DNA of 64,000 nucleotides, taken from positions 1 through 64,000 of the forward strand of contig JAFSTC010000014.1 of assembly GCA_017450705.1 (NCBI GenBank), written 5' to 3'. The first letter of the stretch is position 1. The number at the start of each line of letters is the position of its first letter. Below, in pieces: positions 1 through 7,789 of this stretch. Both the position numbers and the translations under genes were made by a program. The notes beneath the pieces are model-generated. The model did not search any database. It was not told the DNA's origin and saw nothing but the letters and a program-made list of their open reading frames with translations. Origin of the DNA: Lentisphaeria bacterium. Lineage in GTDB: Bacteria > Verrucomicrobiota > Lentisphaeria > Victivallales > Victivallaceae.

Positions 1-71
1 CGGGAGCGCAGGACAATCCAAGTGCCGGAGCCATTTCAATTTATTGGAAATGGCGACAAACGCGTGATTCG

Positions 72-101
72 GCGGATCGTTTCGATCCGCGCTTTTTTTT
101 T
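72..101 (+). terminator. Rho-independent terminator in repeat unit 1
   Basis: An 8-bp perfect stem GCGGATCG/CGATCCGC with a TTT loop is followed by GC and a run of nine T. It would end transcripts entering from the left edge. The same structure recurs 171 bp later. Confidence 0.75.
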
Positions 102-242
102 GCAAAAAAAGCAACCATTCCCGGAGGGTGGTTCGACCCCGGAGGGGTGTGTGAGCATCCCGGCCGTCGGCCGGGAGCGCAGGACAATCCAAGTGCCGGA
201 GCCATTTCAATTTATTGGAAATGGCGACAAACGCGTGATTCG

Positions 243-271
243 GCGGATCGTTTCGATCCGCGCTTTTTTTT
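243..271 (+). terminator. Rho-independent terminator in repeat unit 2
   Basis: Second copy of the GCGGATCG-TTT-CGATCCGC hairpin with a T8 tail, exactly 171 bp after the first, so the array works as a tandem double terminator on the + strand. Confidence 0.72.
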
Positions 272-392
272 CGCAAAAAAAGCAACCATTCCCGGAGGGT
301 GGTTCGACCCCGAAGGGGTGTGTGAGCATCCCGGCCGTCGGCCGGGAGCGCAGGACAATCCAAGTGCCGGAGCCGTTTTTTCGTCCGCCCTC

Positions 393-437
393 CCATAGTA
401 TTCCCAGTATTCATAGTATTCATAGTCTCCATAGTCT
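393..437. repeat. 9-bp degenerate microrepeat, five units
   Basis: Five consecutive 9-mers close to CCATAGTAT/TCATAGTAT lie between the 171-bp array and the promoter at 455. Units 3 and 4 differ at one base. Tracts like this are prone to slippage; no coding role is seen. Confidence 0.8.
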
Positions 438-454
438 CCTCATCGCCCCCCCTC

Positions 455-483
455 TTGCAAACTTGCCGGAGACGGGGTATAGT
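455..483 (+). promoter_or_regulatory. Sigma70-like promoter for the 663 esterase
   Basis: TTGCAA (455-460), a 17-bp spacer and TATAGT (478-483). The transcript would carry the palindromic element at 504-641 in its 5' leader before the coding start at 663. Confidence 0.6.
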
Positions 484-503
484 ATGCCGGTACAACGCGA
501 AAC

Positions 504-641
504 GCTCCGTTCCCCGCACAGGCAAAATACCCCGCTTTTTTTGAAAAGGGATGGGGGCCGGGGGAAGGGGAAGACTTTTTTTTCACGTGAAAAAAAGTTT
601 TCCCCTTCCCCCGGAATGCCCTCCCTTGTCGGGAACGGAGC
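504..641. repeat. Dispersed palindromic element, copy 1 (reverse orientation)
   Basis: This 138-bp element is bounded by a perfect 11-bp terminal inverted repeat, GCTCCGTTCCC (504-514) and GGGAACGGAGC (631-641). Inside lies a long near-perfect hairpin (558-614) centred on CACGTG, with GGGGGAAGGGG/CCCCTTCCCCC arms. Related copies occur near 2690, 4505, 33950, 37244 and 47383. It carries no open frame of its own, so it is MITE-like. Confidence 0.82.
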
Positions 642-662
642 CGAAAAAAGGGCTCGACCGCT

Positions 663-2690
663 ATGAAAAACTGCGCATCCGTGAAAGTCTGGAACTTTGA
701 TCTTCCGCCTTATCCCCGGGAGGGGGTGTTCCATTTGGACATGTCTCCCTGCTGTCAGGTCAACCGGCTGCTGACGTTCGAGGCGGGGCGTCTGGCCCAG
801 CTCCACCAGCTGGACGTGCTGGAGGATCCCGTTGCTCTGGCGCGTTTCCAGCGGGATCTGCGGAAGAAGCTGTGGGAAAAATTCGGCTGCCGTTACGACC
901 ATGAGCTGCCGCTTGAGGTCAAAAAATTCGGCGTCGTGCGGCAGGGGGATGTCACGGTCACAAAACTGATCTATCAGAGCCGTCCGGGGATCTTCGTGAC
1001 GGCGCTGCTGTACGAACCTGGGGGGAAGGGGCCGTTCCCGGCGGTGCTGCAGATGCACGGGCACAACCCGCAGGGGAAGTTCGGCCCCAATCCGCAGGCC
1101 ATGGCGCTGGGGCTGGCCAAAAGCGGCTTCGTCTGCCTCACGGTGGACGCTTTCGGCGCCTACGAGCGGGCTGACACGAGTTACGCCAAACAGAATCACG
1201 GCGGCGTGCTGGGGGCAAGTCTCCTCAACATCGGCGAGACGCTGATGGGCGCGCAGATCGTGGACAACATGCGGGGGATCGACCTCCTCAGGACGCTCCC
1301 CAACGTGAAGAAGGACCGGATCGGGGCGACGGGGGCTTCGGGCGGGGGCAATCAGACGATGTGGCTCAGCGCCATGGACACCCGGATCGCGGCCGCCATG
1401 CCGGTGGTGAGCGTCGGCTCCTTCGAGTCCTACGTTTACGGCATGAACTGCGTGTGCGAACTCCTGCCGGACGGCCTCACGATCACCGAGGAGTCCGGCG
1501 TCCTCGCATTGATCGCGCCGCGGCCGCTCAGGATCGCCAACGCGCTCTACGACTGCAACCACGATTTCAGCGCGGCGCAGATGCTCCGCACGTACCACCC
1601 GGTGGAGCGGCTCTACTGGAAATTGGGCGTGCCGCAGAACATCTCCTTCAACGTGGCGGACCGGGTGCACGGCATGACGGACCGCCAGCGGGAGTCCGCG
1701 CTGGGGTTTTTCGCCTTCGCGCTCAAGGGGGAGGGGAGCGGAAATCCCCTGCCGGAGCCGGAGTACGATGTGTTCCCCGAGGAGGAACTGCACCTCTTCC
1801 GCACGCCCGACGAGCGCAAGTCTTGCTTCGTCCGCTCGATCCAGGAGCATTGCCGGATCGTCGGTGAGGAGCTCCGCAAAAACTATCTGACCCGTGAGAG
1901 CATCCGGCGGGCGGCTTCCGTCAGGGAGCTGAAAGCCCTGCTCCGGCTCCGGGAGCTGCCGGGCAAGATGACGCTCCACCGTTTTTCGGCGGTGGACGGC
2001 ACGGGCCGGGCCGCGCTGGAGGCGAAAGACCACACGATCCCGTTCCTGATCCGGGAGGGGAGCGTTCCGGGGAAATTCCGCATCGTACTGCATCCCGAGG
2101 GAAAGGCCGCGCTGGACACCCACGCGCTGGCAGCGGCGGCAAAGGACGGTGCGACGTTGATTTTGCCGGATCTTTTCGGGACGGGCGAGACCGCCCAGCC
2201 GAACCACACCATCGGGCTTCATCACCAGTTTTTCCGCCAGCTGCTCTGGATCGGCCGCTCCCTGACGGGGGAGTGGACCTTCGATCTGCTGGCCCTCGTC
2301 CGCATGCTGAAAAAAGAGTTTTCCGCAGAAGAGATCCATGTGACGGGATTGCTCGAGACCGGTTTCGTCGCCCTCTGCGCCAACGTGCTGACGGCGGGAG
2401 TTTCCGGCGTGACCGCGGTCGATTCCCCGGGATCGCTGAAATTCGACGCCCGCACGGTGGATTTTACCGCGAAAAGTCCCTTCGAAAAATTCCTGCCGGG
2501 TGCGATCTACTCCCTGGCTCTCTCGATCCCCGATTTTTTGAAATGGGGCGACGTCTCCCTCGTCGCGGCCTTGGGACACGCGCCCGCCGAGTTCCTCTCC
2601 CCCCGCACCTCCGACGGCACCCCCCTCTCCCCGTCCGAGGTCCGCAGCCTGAAAAAGGAGATCACTCAAGTCCGCGGAAAGCTGGCGTAG
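663..2690 (+). CDS. Alpha/beta-hydrolase esterase (acetylxylan-esterase-like)
   Basis: This 675-residue protein has no signal peptide, so it is probably cytoplasmic. Residues about 95-355 form an alpha/beta-hydrolase core: an oxyanion-type strand around LQMHGHNP (129-136) and the nucleophile elbow GASGGGN with Ser226. A His in the RVHGMTD segment is a candidate catalytic residue. Residues about 400-675 form a second, less conserved hydrolase-like half. The core resembles acetylxylan esterase/glucuronoyl-esterase-type enzymes that deacylate plant polysaccharide fragments; the exact substrate is unknown. The ATG at 663 has no good ribosome-binding site, and ATG 741 is a possible later start. 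A GH36-type enzyme follows at 2912, separated by a palindromic element, and each gene has its own candidate promoter. Confidence 0.8.
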   Translation: MKNCASVKVWNFDLPPYPREGVFHLDMSPCCQVNRLLTFEAGRLAQLHQLDVLEDPVALARFQRDLRKKLWEKFGCRYDHELPLEVKKFGVVRQGDVTVTKLIYQSRPGIFVTALLYEPGGKGPFPAVLQMHGHNPQGKFGPNPQAMALGLAKSGFVCLTVDAFGAYERADTSYAKQNHGGVLGASLLNIGETLMGAQIVDNMRGIDLLRTLPNVKKDRIGATGASGGGNQTMWLSAMDTRIAAAMPVVSVGSFESYVYGMNCVCELLPDGLTITEESGVLALIAPRPLRIANALYDCNHDFSAAQMLRTYHPVERLYWKLGVPQNISFNVADRVHGMTDRQRESALGFFAFALKGEGSGNPLPEPEYDVFPEEELHLFRTPDERKSCFVRSIQEHCRIVGEELRKNYLTRESIRRAASVRELKALLRLRELPGKMTLHRFSAVDGTGRAALEAKDHTIPFLIREGSVPGKFRIVLHPEGKAALDTHALAAAAKDGATLILPDLFGTGETAQPNHTIGLHHQFFRQLLWIGRSLTGEWTFDLLALVRMLKKEFSAEEIHVTGLLETGFVALCANVLTAGVSGVTAVDSPGSLKFDARTVDFTAKSPFEKFLPGAIYSLALSIPDFLKWGDVSLVAALGHAPAEFLSPRTSDGTPLSPSEVRSLKKEITQVRGKLA

Positions 2691-2840
2691 CCGTTTCCCG
2701 ATAAGGGGCGGGTGTTCCGGGGAAAGAAAAAAACTTCTTTTCCACGTGAAAGGAAGTCTTTTTCTTCCCCCGGGCCCCCATCTTTTTTCAAGAAAAGCGG
2801 GGTGTTTTTGGGGGTCGCCGTGCCGCGTGTAGCGCTTTGA
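2690..2840. repeat. Dispersed palindromic element, copy 2
   Basis: It begins at the stop of the 663 gene with GCCGTTTCCCGATAAGG. A long hairpin at 2717-2773 is centred on CACGTG, followed by the conserved tail CCCCCATCTTTTTTCAAG. Arm bases differ from copy 1 while pairing is largely kept. The right end is degenerate. Confidence 0.78.
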
Positions 2841-2855
2841 TGTGAAGGGCGGCGG

Positions 2856-2884
2856 TTGATTTTTCGTCTTCCGGGTGATATAGT
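2856..2884 (+). promoter_or_regulatory. Sigma70-like promoter for the GH36 gene
   Basis: TTGATT (2856-2861), a 17-bp spacer and TATAGT (2879-2884), 28 bp before the ATG at 2912. The leader contains a strong ribosome-binding site AGGAGG at 2897-2902. Confidence 0.7.
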
Positions 2885-2911
2885 AAAGAAGAAAACAGGA
2901 GGTTTTTCCAG

Positions 2912-4504
2912 ATGTCTTATGCCTGGATGACGGAAATGGACGGGTATCGCGCCCGGATCGCGACGGATCTTCCCGCGGGGGCGGTCGTCTATACGAACAA
3001 CATGATGATGGCGGCGATGTCTCCTCTGCCCGCGCTGACGGCCGGCATGCAGTCCTGGGGGGACATCCCCAGTTCCAACGTGATCGTCGTGGGGGCCGAC
3101 GGGCACTTCGTTCTGGCGGGGGCGGTCACGGCGTTCCGGTCGCTGACGCTGCTGCGGGCAGTCTATGAGAACCGCCGGATCACGGGGATCGAGATCTACC
3201 AGCCCGACATCCGGCCGGGGGAGGCCCCGGAGGAGACCGTCATTCTGGAGGGGACCGACTGGCGGGAACTCCTGACGCGCTACGCCGACATCGCGGCGGA
3301 AAAGATGGGCGTGCCCCCCATCCGGGCCGAAAAGAACATGACGGGCTACTGCTCGTGGTACTATTATTACAAGGACGTGACCCAGGCGCACATGCTGGAA
3401 AACATCGACGCGCTCGCCGCCAACCGGAGTCCCTACGCGGCGGAATACGTCCAGATCGACGACGGGTATCAGACTTTTCAGGGCGACTGGCTGGATCAGT
3501 GCGACTCCTGGCCCGCGCCCCTGCGGGAGATGGCGGAGAAAATCACTTCCGGCGGCATGAAGGCCGGGATCTGGACCATGCCCACCACGGCCTCCACGGC
3601 CAGCCGGGTGTACCGCGAGCATCCCGACTGGTTCGTCGGCGACGGGCGGGGCGGGACCGCCGTTCTGCCCGGCTGGACGCCGCCGCCGGACAACCTCTGG
3701 GCGTGTCTCGACGCCACCATTCCCGAGGCCCGGGAGCACATCGCAAAAGTTTTCAAGACTTTCCGCTCGTGGGGCTTCACCTACTTCAAGATGGACGGGT
3801 TGTACTTCGGTCTGCAGAAGGGGGTGCGCCGCGATCCGGACGCCACCGCCGTCAGCGCCTACCGCCTGCTGCTCAAGACCATCCGCGAGGCGGTGCCGGA
3901 CGCCCTCATCATGGCCTGTTCGGCGCCCTTCCTGCCCTCCCTGGGGCTGGTGGACAACGTGCGGGTCAGCAACGACACGTCGCGGTATTTCCGCGCCGGG
4001 CGGGTCCCGGCCAACGCGCCCCACACCTGCGGCTGCTCCATCGGGGACGCGTTCCACATCACCATGGCGAACTTCTGGTGTTTCGACCGGTGGTTCCGCG
4101 CGGATCCCGACGTGGTCATGGCCCGGCAGGACAACGCGTTCTACACCCGGGGCCAAGCGAAGATCTCGGTTTTGGGCGGGATCATGACGGGGATCAGTCT
4201 CACCAGCGACCACTTGGGCACGATCAGTCCCGAGCGCAACGCGCTTCTCGCGAAAGCGCAGAACATCCGGATGCGCGACGCCCGCCCGCTGAACAGCATC
4301 CCCAACATCTGGCCCATGGAGTTCGAGGGCCTGATCGACGGCCGCCGCGCCGTCGCCCTGGTGAACGACACCGACGGTCCCAAAACCTGGAAACTGGCCG
4401 ATCTGGGGCTCCCGGAGCATTGTTACGACCTGCTGGACGACCGCAAGGTCTTTTCCGAACTCACCATGGAGCACTCCGACGCCGCCCTGCTCGTCGCCGA
4501 GTAG
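2912..4504 (+). CDS. GH36-type alpha-galactosidase
   Basis: This 530-residue protein has no signal peptide. A shortened N-terminal beta domain (1-135) leads into a TIM barrel with GYCSWYYYYKDV (145-156), IDDGYQ (182-187) and KAGIW. The expected GH36/clan-D catalytic pair is present: nucleophile Asp295 in YFKMDG and acid/base Asp355 in RVSND. Family members are often about 700 residues, so the N-terminal domain is reduced. It should release terminal alpha-galactose from oligosaccharides inside the cell. The ATG at 2912 is fixed by AGGAGG nine bases upstream and by its own promoter. It stands between an esterase and two SGNH hydrolases on the same strand, in keeping with side-chain removal from plant glycans; linkage specificity is inferred. 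Confidence 0.9.
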   Translation: MSYAWMTEMDGYRARIATDLPAGAVVYTNNMMMAAMSPLPALTAGMQSWGDIPSSNVIVVGADGHFVLAGAVTAFRSLTLLRAVYENRRITGIEIYQPDIRPGEAPEETVILEGTDWRELLTRYADIAAEKMGVPPIRAEKNMTGYCSWYYYYKDVTQAHMLENIDALAANRSPYAAEYVQIDDGYQTFQGDWLDQCDSWPAPLREMAEKITSGGMKAGIWTMPTTASTASRVYREHPDWFVGDGRGGTAVLPGWTPPPDNLWACLDATIPEAREHIAKVFKTFRSWGFTYFKMDGLYFGLQKGVRRDPDATAVSAYRLLLKTIREAVPDALIMACSAPFLPSLGLVDNVRVSNDTSRYFRAGRVPANAPHTCGCSIGDAFHITMANFWCFDRWFRADPDVVMARQDNAFYTRGQAKISVLGGIMTGISLTSDHLGTISPERNALLAKAQNIRMRDARPLNSIPNIWPMEFEGLIDGRRAVALVNDTDGPKTWKLADLGLPEHCYDLLDDRKVFSELTMEHSDAALLVAE

Positions 4505-4602
4505 GGGGGGCTGGATGCGTTCCGGGGGAAGGGCCCCCCGCCTCTCTCAAAAAAAGCGGCATATTTTGAGCCCGTCCTTGTCTGCGAGAGGAACGGAACC
4601 TT
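4505..4602. repeat. Dispersed palindromic element, degenerate copy 3
   Basis: It starts just after the GH36 stop. It retains GTTCCGGGGGAAGGG and the AAAAAAAGCGGCATATTTTGAG tail section, ending with AGGAACGGAAC, which matches the terminal repeat of copy 1. The internal hairpin has collapsed to GGGGGAAGGGCCCCCC. Confidence 0.6.
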
Positions 4603-4626
4603 TACAAAACAGGTGAGACGCGTATC

Positions 4627-5703
4627 ATGGAAAGAGATTTTTCCGAACAGGACAGAAATTACAAAAATACGTCGATCGACGGCGTGGAACTGGAGTTCCA
4701 CCCCGGTTTCGAAACGCCGGTGAAGCTGGAGGGCTTTCCCTTCGTCAGCACCGACGGGCGGCCCTGCCGGATCCCGGACGAGGTGGTGGCCCGCTGCGAA
4801 ACGCCGCTTGCGACTTACGCCTTTCAGGGCGCGGGGGAACAACTCCGCTTCCGCACGGATTCGCCGTATTTCGGGATCCGGGCGACCTTCGCGGAGATCA
4901 ACGCCCACCACAACCGGCGCGCCAGCACGGGCTTCGACGCCTACGTCCATCTGGGGGAGGAGAGCCGCTTCGTCGGCAATCAGGTGCTCCCGCCGGGGGA
5001 AGAGGTGCTCACCGCCGTCTGGAAAAAGATCCTGCCGGCGGACGGGAAGCCCTATGACGTCACGCTGATCTTTCCCTGCCTCTGCGCTGCGGGGACGATC
5101 GACATCGGGCTTGCGCCCGGCAGTTGTCTGGAAGCGCCCACGCCCCACCGCCGTCCGGGGCGGCTGGTCTTTTACGGCTCCTCGATCACCCATTGCGGGG
5201 CGGCCAGCCGTCCGGGGCTGCTGTACCCCTCGCTGATCGGGCGGATGCTGGACATCGAAACGGTCAATCTGGGCTTTGCGGGCCGCTGCAAGGGCGATCT
5301 GCCCATCGCCGAGGAGGTTGCCTCTCTGGACCCCGTCGCCTTCGTCGTCGAGTTCGACCACAACGCCCCCGATCCGGAATTTCTGGCCGAGCGCCATGAG
5401 AAATTCTTCCGTCATTTCCGCTCCCTGCGGCCGGAGACGCCGGTGCTGCTGCTCTCCAAACCCGACATATTCCCCAAGTGGCAGGCGAGGGATCCCGCCC
5501 GCCGGGACGTCGTCGTGCGGACGTGGCAGAACGCCGTGGCCGCGGGCGACCGCAACGTGGATTTCCTCGACGGCGAGACGCTGTTTTCGGGACCCTTCCG
5601 GTACGAATGCACCGACGACAACTGCCACCAGAACGACATCGGCGAGGCCCTTATGGCCGAACGCATCGCCGACCGTCTGCGCCGCCATGTCTTCGAGCGG
5701 TGA
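4627..5703 (+). CDS. SGNH/GDSL hydrolase with N-terminal GxDLY-like domain, paralogue A
   Basis: This 358-residue protein lacks a signal peptide. Residues 1-170 form a jelly-roll-like N-terminal domain containing GFDAYVH (102-108), a variant of the GxDLY motif that precedes the Lipase_GDSL_3 type of SGNH domain. The hydrolase half has block I GSSIT with Ser186, a FDHNAPD segment with candidate oxyanion Asn246, and block V DNCH with Asp331 and His334. It probably removes acyl groups from sugars. A near-identical gene follows 46 bp downstream, so this is a tandem duplication. The ATG at 4627 has only a weak ribosome-binding site; the start is chosen by alignment with the second copy. Confidence 0.87.
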   Translation: MERDFSEQDRNYKNTSIDGVELEFHPGFETPVKLEGFPFVSTDGRPCRIPDEVVARCETPLATYAFQGAGEQLRFRTDSPYFGIRATFAEINAHHNRRASTGFDAYVHLGEESRFVGNQVLPPGEEVLTAVWKKILPADGKPYDVTLIFPCLCAAGTIDIGLAPGSCLEAPTPHRRPGRLVFYGSSITHCGAASRPGLLYPSLIGRMLDIETVNLGFAGRCKGDLPIAEEVASLDPVAFVVEFDHNAPDPEFLAERHEKFFRHFRSLRPETPVLLLSKPDIFPKWQARDPARRDVVVRTWQNAVAAGDRNVDFLDGETLFSGPFRYECTDDNCHQNDIGEALMAERIADRLRRHVFER

Positions 5704-5749
5704 GGATCAGGGTCGATCAGTTCAACATCAACTTGAAAAGGAGCATATC

Positions 5750-6823
5750 ATGGAGAGAGATTTTTCCGAACAGGACAAAAATTACAAGAACACGTCGATC
5801 GACGGCGTCGAACTGGAGTTCCACCCCGGCTTCGAAGCGCCGGTCAAACTGGAGGGCTTCCCCTTCGTCAGCGCCGACGGGCGGCTCTGCCGGATCCCCG
5901 ATGACGTCGTCGCCCGCTGCGAGACGGATCTGTCGCACTTCGCCTTTCTGGGCGCCGGGGAACAGGTCCGTTTCCGCACCGACTCGCCCTATTTCGGGAT
6001 CCATGCGACCTTCTCCGAGATCAACGTCGGCCACAACCGCCGCGCCGGAGTGGGCTTCGACGCCTACGTCCATCTGGGGGAAGACAGCCGCTTCGTGGGC
6101 AATCAGGTACTCGTTCCGGGCGAGGAGGAATTGACCGCCGTCTGGAAGAAACTCCTGCCGACGGACGGTGATTTTTATGACGTGACCCTGGTCTTTCCCT
6201 GCGTCTCCGCCGTGGCGACGCTGGAGATCGGCCTTGCGCCCGGCAGCCGTCTGGAAGCGCCCACGCCCCACCGCCGCCCGGGTCTGATCGCCTTTTACGG
6301 CTCCTCCCTCACCCATTACGGCGCGGCCAGCCGTCCGGGACTCATGTACCCCTCGCTGATCGGCCGCATGCTGGATATCGAAACGCTCAACCTGGGCTTC
6401 GCCGCCCGCTGCAAGGGCGATCTCGCCATCGCCGAGGAGGTGGCGGCTCTGGACCCCGTCGTCTTCGTCATGGAGTTCGACCACAACGCCCCCGATTCGG
6501 GATTTCTGGCGGCGCATCACGAAAAGTTCTTCCGCCACTTCCGCTCCCTGCGGCCGGAGACGCCCGTTCTGCTGACCTCCAAACCGGACATTTTCAAGTG
6601 GCAGGAAGACGATTCCCGCCGCCGGGACGTCGTCGTGCGCACGTGGCAGAAGGCCGTCTCCGAGGGCGACAAAAACGTGGATTTTCTCGACGGCGAGACC
6701 TTGTTCGCCGGCCCCTTCCGGTACGAGTGCACCAACGACAACTGCCACCAGAACGACATCGGCGAGGCCCTGATGGCCGAACGCATCGCCGACCGTCTGC
6801 GCTGTCACGTCTTCAGCCGGTAA
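5750..6823 (+). CDS. SGNH/GDSL hydrolase with N-terminal GxDLY-like domain, paralogue B
   Basis: This 357-residue protein aligns end to end with paralogue A at an estimated four residues in five. The same features are present: GFDAYVH, block I GSSLT, FDHNAPD and a C-terminal DNCHQND. ATG 5750 is supported by AGGAG at 5738-5742 and by collinearity with paralogue A. The frame is open far upstream through the end of paralogue A, but that extension has no ribosome-binding site and is out of frame with the real upstream gene. Differences cluster on the loops (for example ASTG versus AGVG before FDAYVH), so the pair may differ in substrate; this is inferred. It converges on the minus-strand AAC(3)-like reading frame 39 bp beyond its stop. 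Confidence 0.87.
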   Translation: MERDFSEQDKNYKNTSIDGVELEFHPGFEAPVKLEGFPFVSADGRLCRIPDDVVARCETDLSHFAFLGAGEQVRFRTDSPYFGIHATFSEINVGHNRRAGVGFDAYVHLGEDSRFVGNQVLVPGEEELTAVWKKLLPTDGDFYDVTLVFPCVSAVATLEIGLAPGSRLEAPTPHRRPGLIAFYGSSLTHYGAASRPGLMYPSLIGRMLDIETLNLGFAARCKGDLAIAEEVAALDPVVFVMEFDHNAPDSGFLAAHHEKFFRHFRSLRPETPVLLTSKPDIFKWQEDDSRRRDVVVRTWQKAVSEGDKNVDFLDGETLFAGPFRYECTNDNCHQNDIGEALMAERIADRLRCHVFSR

Positions 6824-6862
6824 GCGCCCGGAACTTGCGTCTCCGCCCCGGGGGGCAGGACC

Positions 6863-7735
6863 TCATATCACCTCTCCGGTGAAGGCGTCGGTTTTTTTCA
6901 GCCGGTTGCGTTTGGCGTCCCAGTCGCTTCTGACCGTGGCGGCGCAGACCCGGGGCCGGGCTTTCCGGCCGCGGCAGCCGATCCGGCGCAGCAGCGTTTC
7001 GTAGGCCTTGCGGTAGTCCGCCAGCCGGAAGAACGAAAGCATCGCGCTGCCGAGCGGGACTTCGCGGAGCGCCTCCGCCTTGCGCATGAGTTCGAAGATC
7101 TCCGCCGTCCGGTCGGCCGGACAGTCGGGGCAGGTCCGTTCCCGCCAGCCCCAGGTGCGGAGCTTGACCTTGCGTCCGCCCGGCAGGATGGCGGGGAACT
7201 CCTCGGTGCGCACCCCGAGACAGGGCGCGCCGAAAGAGGATTCCACCACGTGCATGAACGTCACCGCGCTCGCCGCCGAGACCGTCAGGCACCAGCCGTC
7301 CGCCGCTTCCAGCAGCCCCAGCGGAGAGAATTCCGAGACGGTGGGGACTTTGTGATGGTTCCGCACGAAATCGGCGGCTCCCGCGCCCCACGCGGAAAAG
7401 GAGTGGCAGGGATCGGCGGAGCGCAGGACCCCCGGCATGTTGCGGAAGGTCTCGGTCAAAATCCCGCAGCAGGAGGGAGTGCCAAGATAATCGAAGGGCT
7501 TTCCGAAGTCCTTGCCCTCGTACAGCGGGAAGGTGAAGGCCGGCATCAGGAGCGTTCCTTTCGCGCCGAGGGTCTTCATCAGCTGGCGGCAGAAGGTTTC
7601 CGGACCGCCCTCCACTTTGCCGACCGCGGAAAAAGCGCTGTGGACGATGAGCTTCATGCCGGGCGCGATCCCGAGTTCGCGGAAGGCCGCCCGGATCTCC
7701 TTTGCGCCGACGGTCGACGCCGGGCGCAGCCGCAC
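6863..7735 (-). CDS. AAC(3)-type acetyltransferase module (3' part of a frameshifted gene)
   Basis: This 290-residue reading frame (GTG start at 7735 if translated on its own) matches the aminoglycoside N3-acetyltransferase fold: VHSAFSAVGKVEGG (residues 31-44), GTLLMPAFTF and a HVVESSFGAP segment. Members act on varied amino groups, and most environmental copies are not resistance genes. In-frame coding sense continues upstream past the GTG as RPRQIAGIVNDLRYLEKYGYV, which completes a winged helix begun in the M28-like frame at higher coordinates, so the two were probably one protein. A TGA near 7840 closes this frame upstream. Substrate is unknown; antibiotic resistance should not be assumed. 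Confidence 0.72.
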   Translation of the reverse strand: MRLRPASTVGAKEIRAAFRELGIAPGMKLIVHSAFSAVGKVEGGPETFCRQLMKTLGAKGTLLMPAFTFPLYEGKDFGKPFDYLGTPSCCGILTETFRNMPGVLRSADPCHSFSAWGAGAADFVRNHHKVPTVSEFSPLGLLEAADGWCLTVSAASAVTFMHVVESSFGAPCLGVRTEEFPAILPGGRKVKLRTWGWRERTCPDCPADRTAEIFELMRKAEALREVPLGSAMLSFFRLADYRKAYETLLRRIGCRGRKARPRVCAATVRSDWDAKRNRLKKTDAFTGEVI

Positions 7736-7789
7736 GTAGCCGTATTTCTCCAGATAACGCAGATCGTTGACGATCCCCGCGATCTGCCG

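Larger units (their letters stand above)
1..374. repeat. 171-bp tandem repeat array, about 2.2 copies
   Basis: Units start at 1, 172 and 343 with an exact 171-bp period; the third is cut short near 374 and the array may extend to the left of the window. Copies 1 and 2 differ at only a few bases. Each unit has a CCATTTC/GAAATGG hairpin, a perfect GCGGATCG-TTT-CGATCCGC hairpin followed by T8-9, the junction TTTTTTTTGCAAAAAAA, and a GGTTCGACCCC stretch. Because 171 is a multiple of three, open frames run through the array without being genes. Confidence 0.93.

Noticed and set aside
1-374. CRISPR array
   Set aside because: The repeats are 171 bp and contiguous with no alternating unique spacers, and no cas genes are in the window.
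22-666. Open frame through the 171-bp repeat array
   Set aside because: The repeat length is a multiple of three so one frame stays open; the peptide repeats contain hairpin and poly-T translations (Phe runs) and no ribosome-binding site.
420-2669. 749-codon minus-strand open frame
   Set aside because: It is antisense to the esterase with the GASGGGN elbow and runs through the palindromic element; composition is not protein-like.
6863-7735. Aminoglycoside-resistance gene
   Set aside because: Only the AAC(3) fold is visible; it is fused by context to a peptidase-like gene and lies in a glycan locus. Resistance activity cannot be claimed from sequence.
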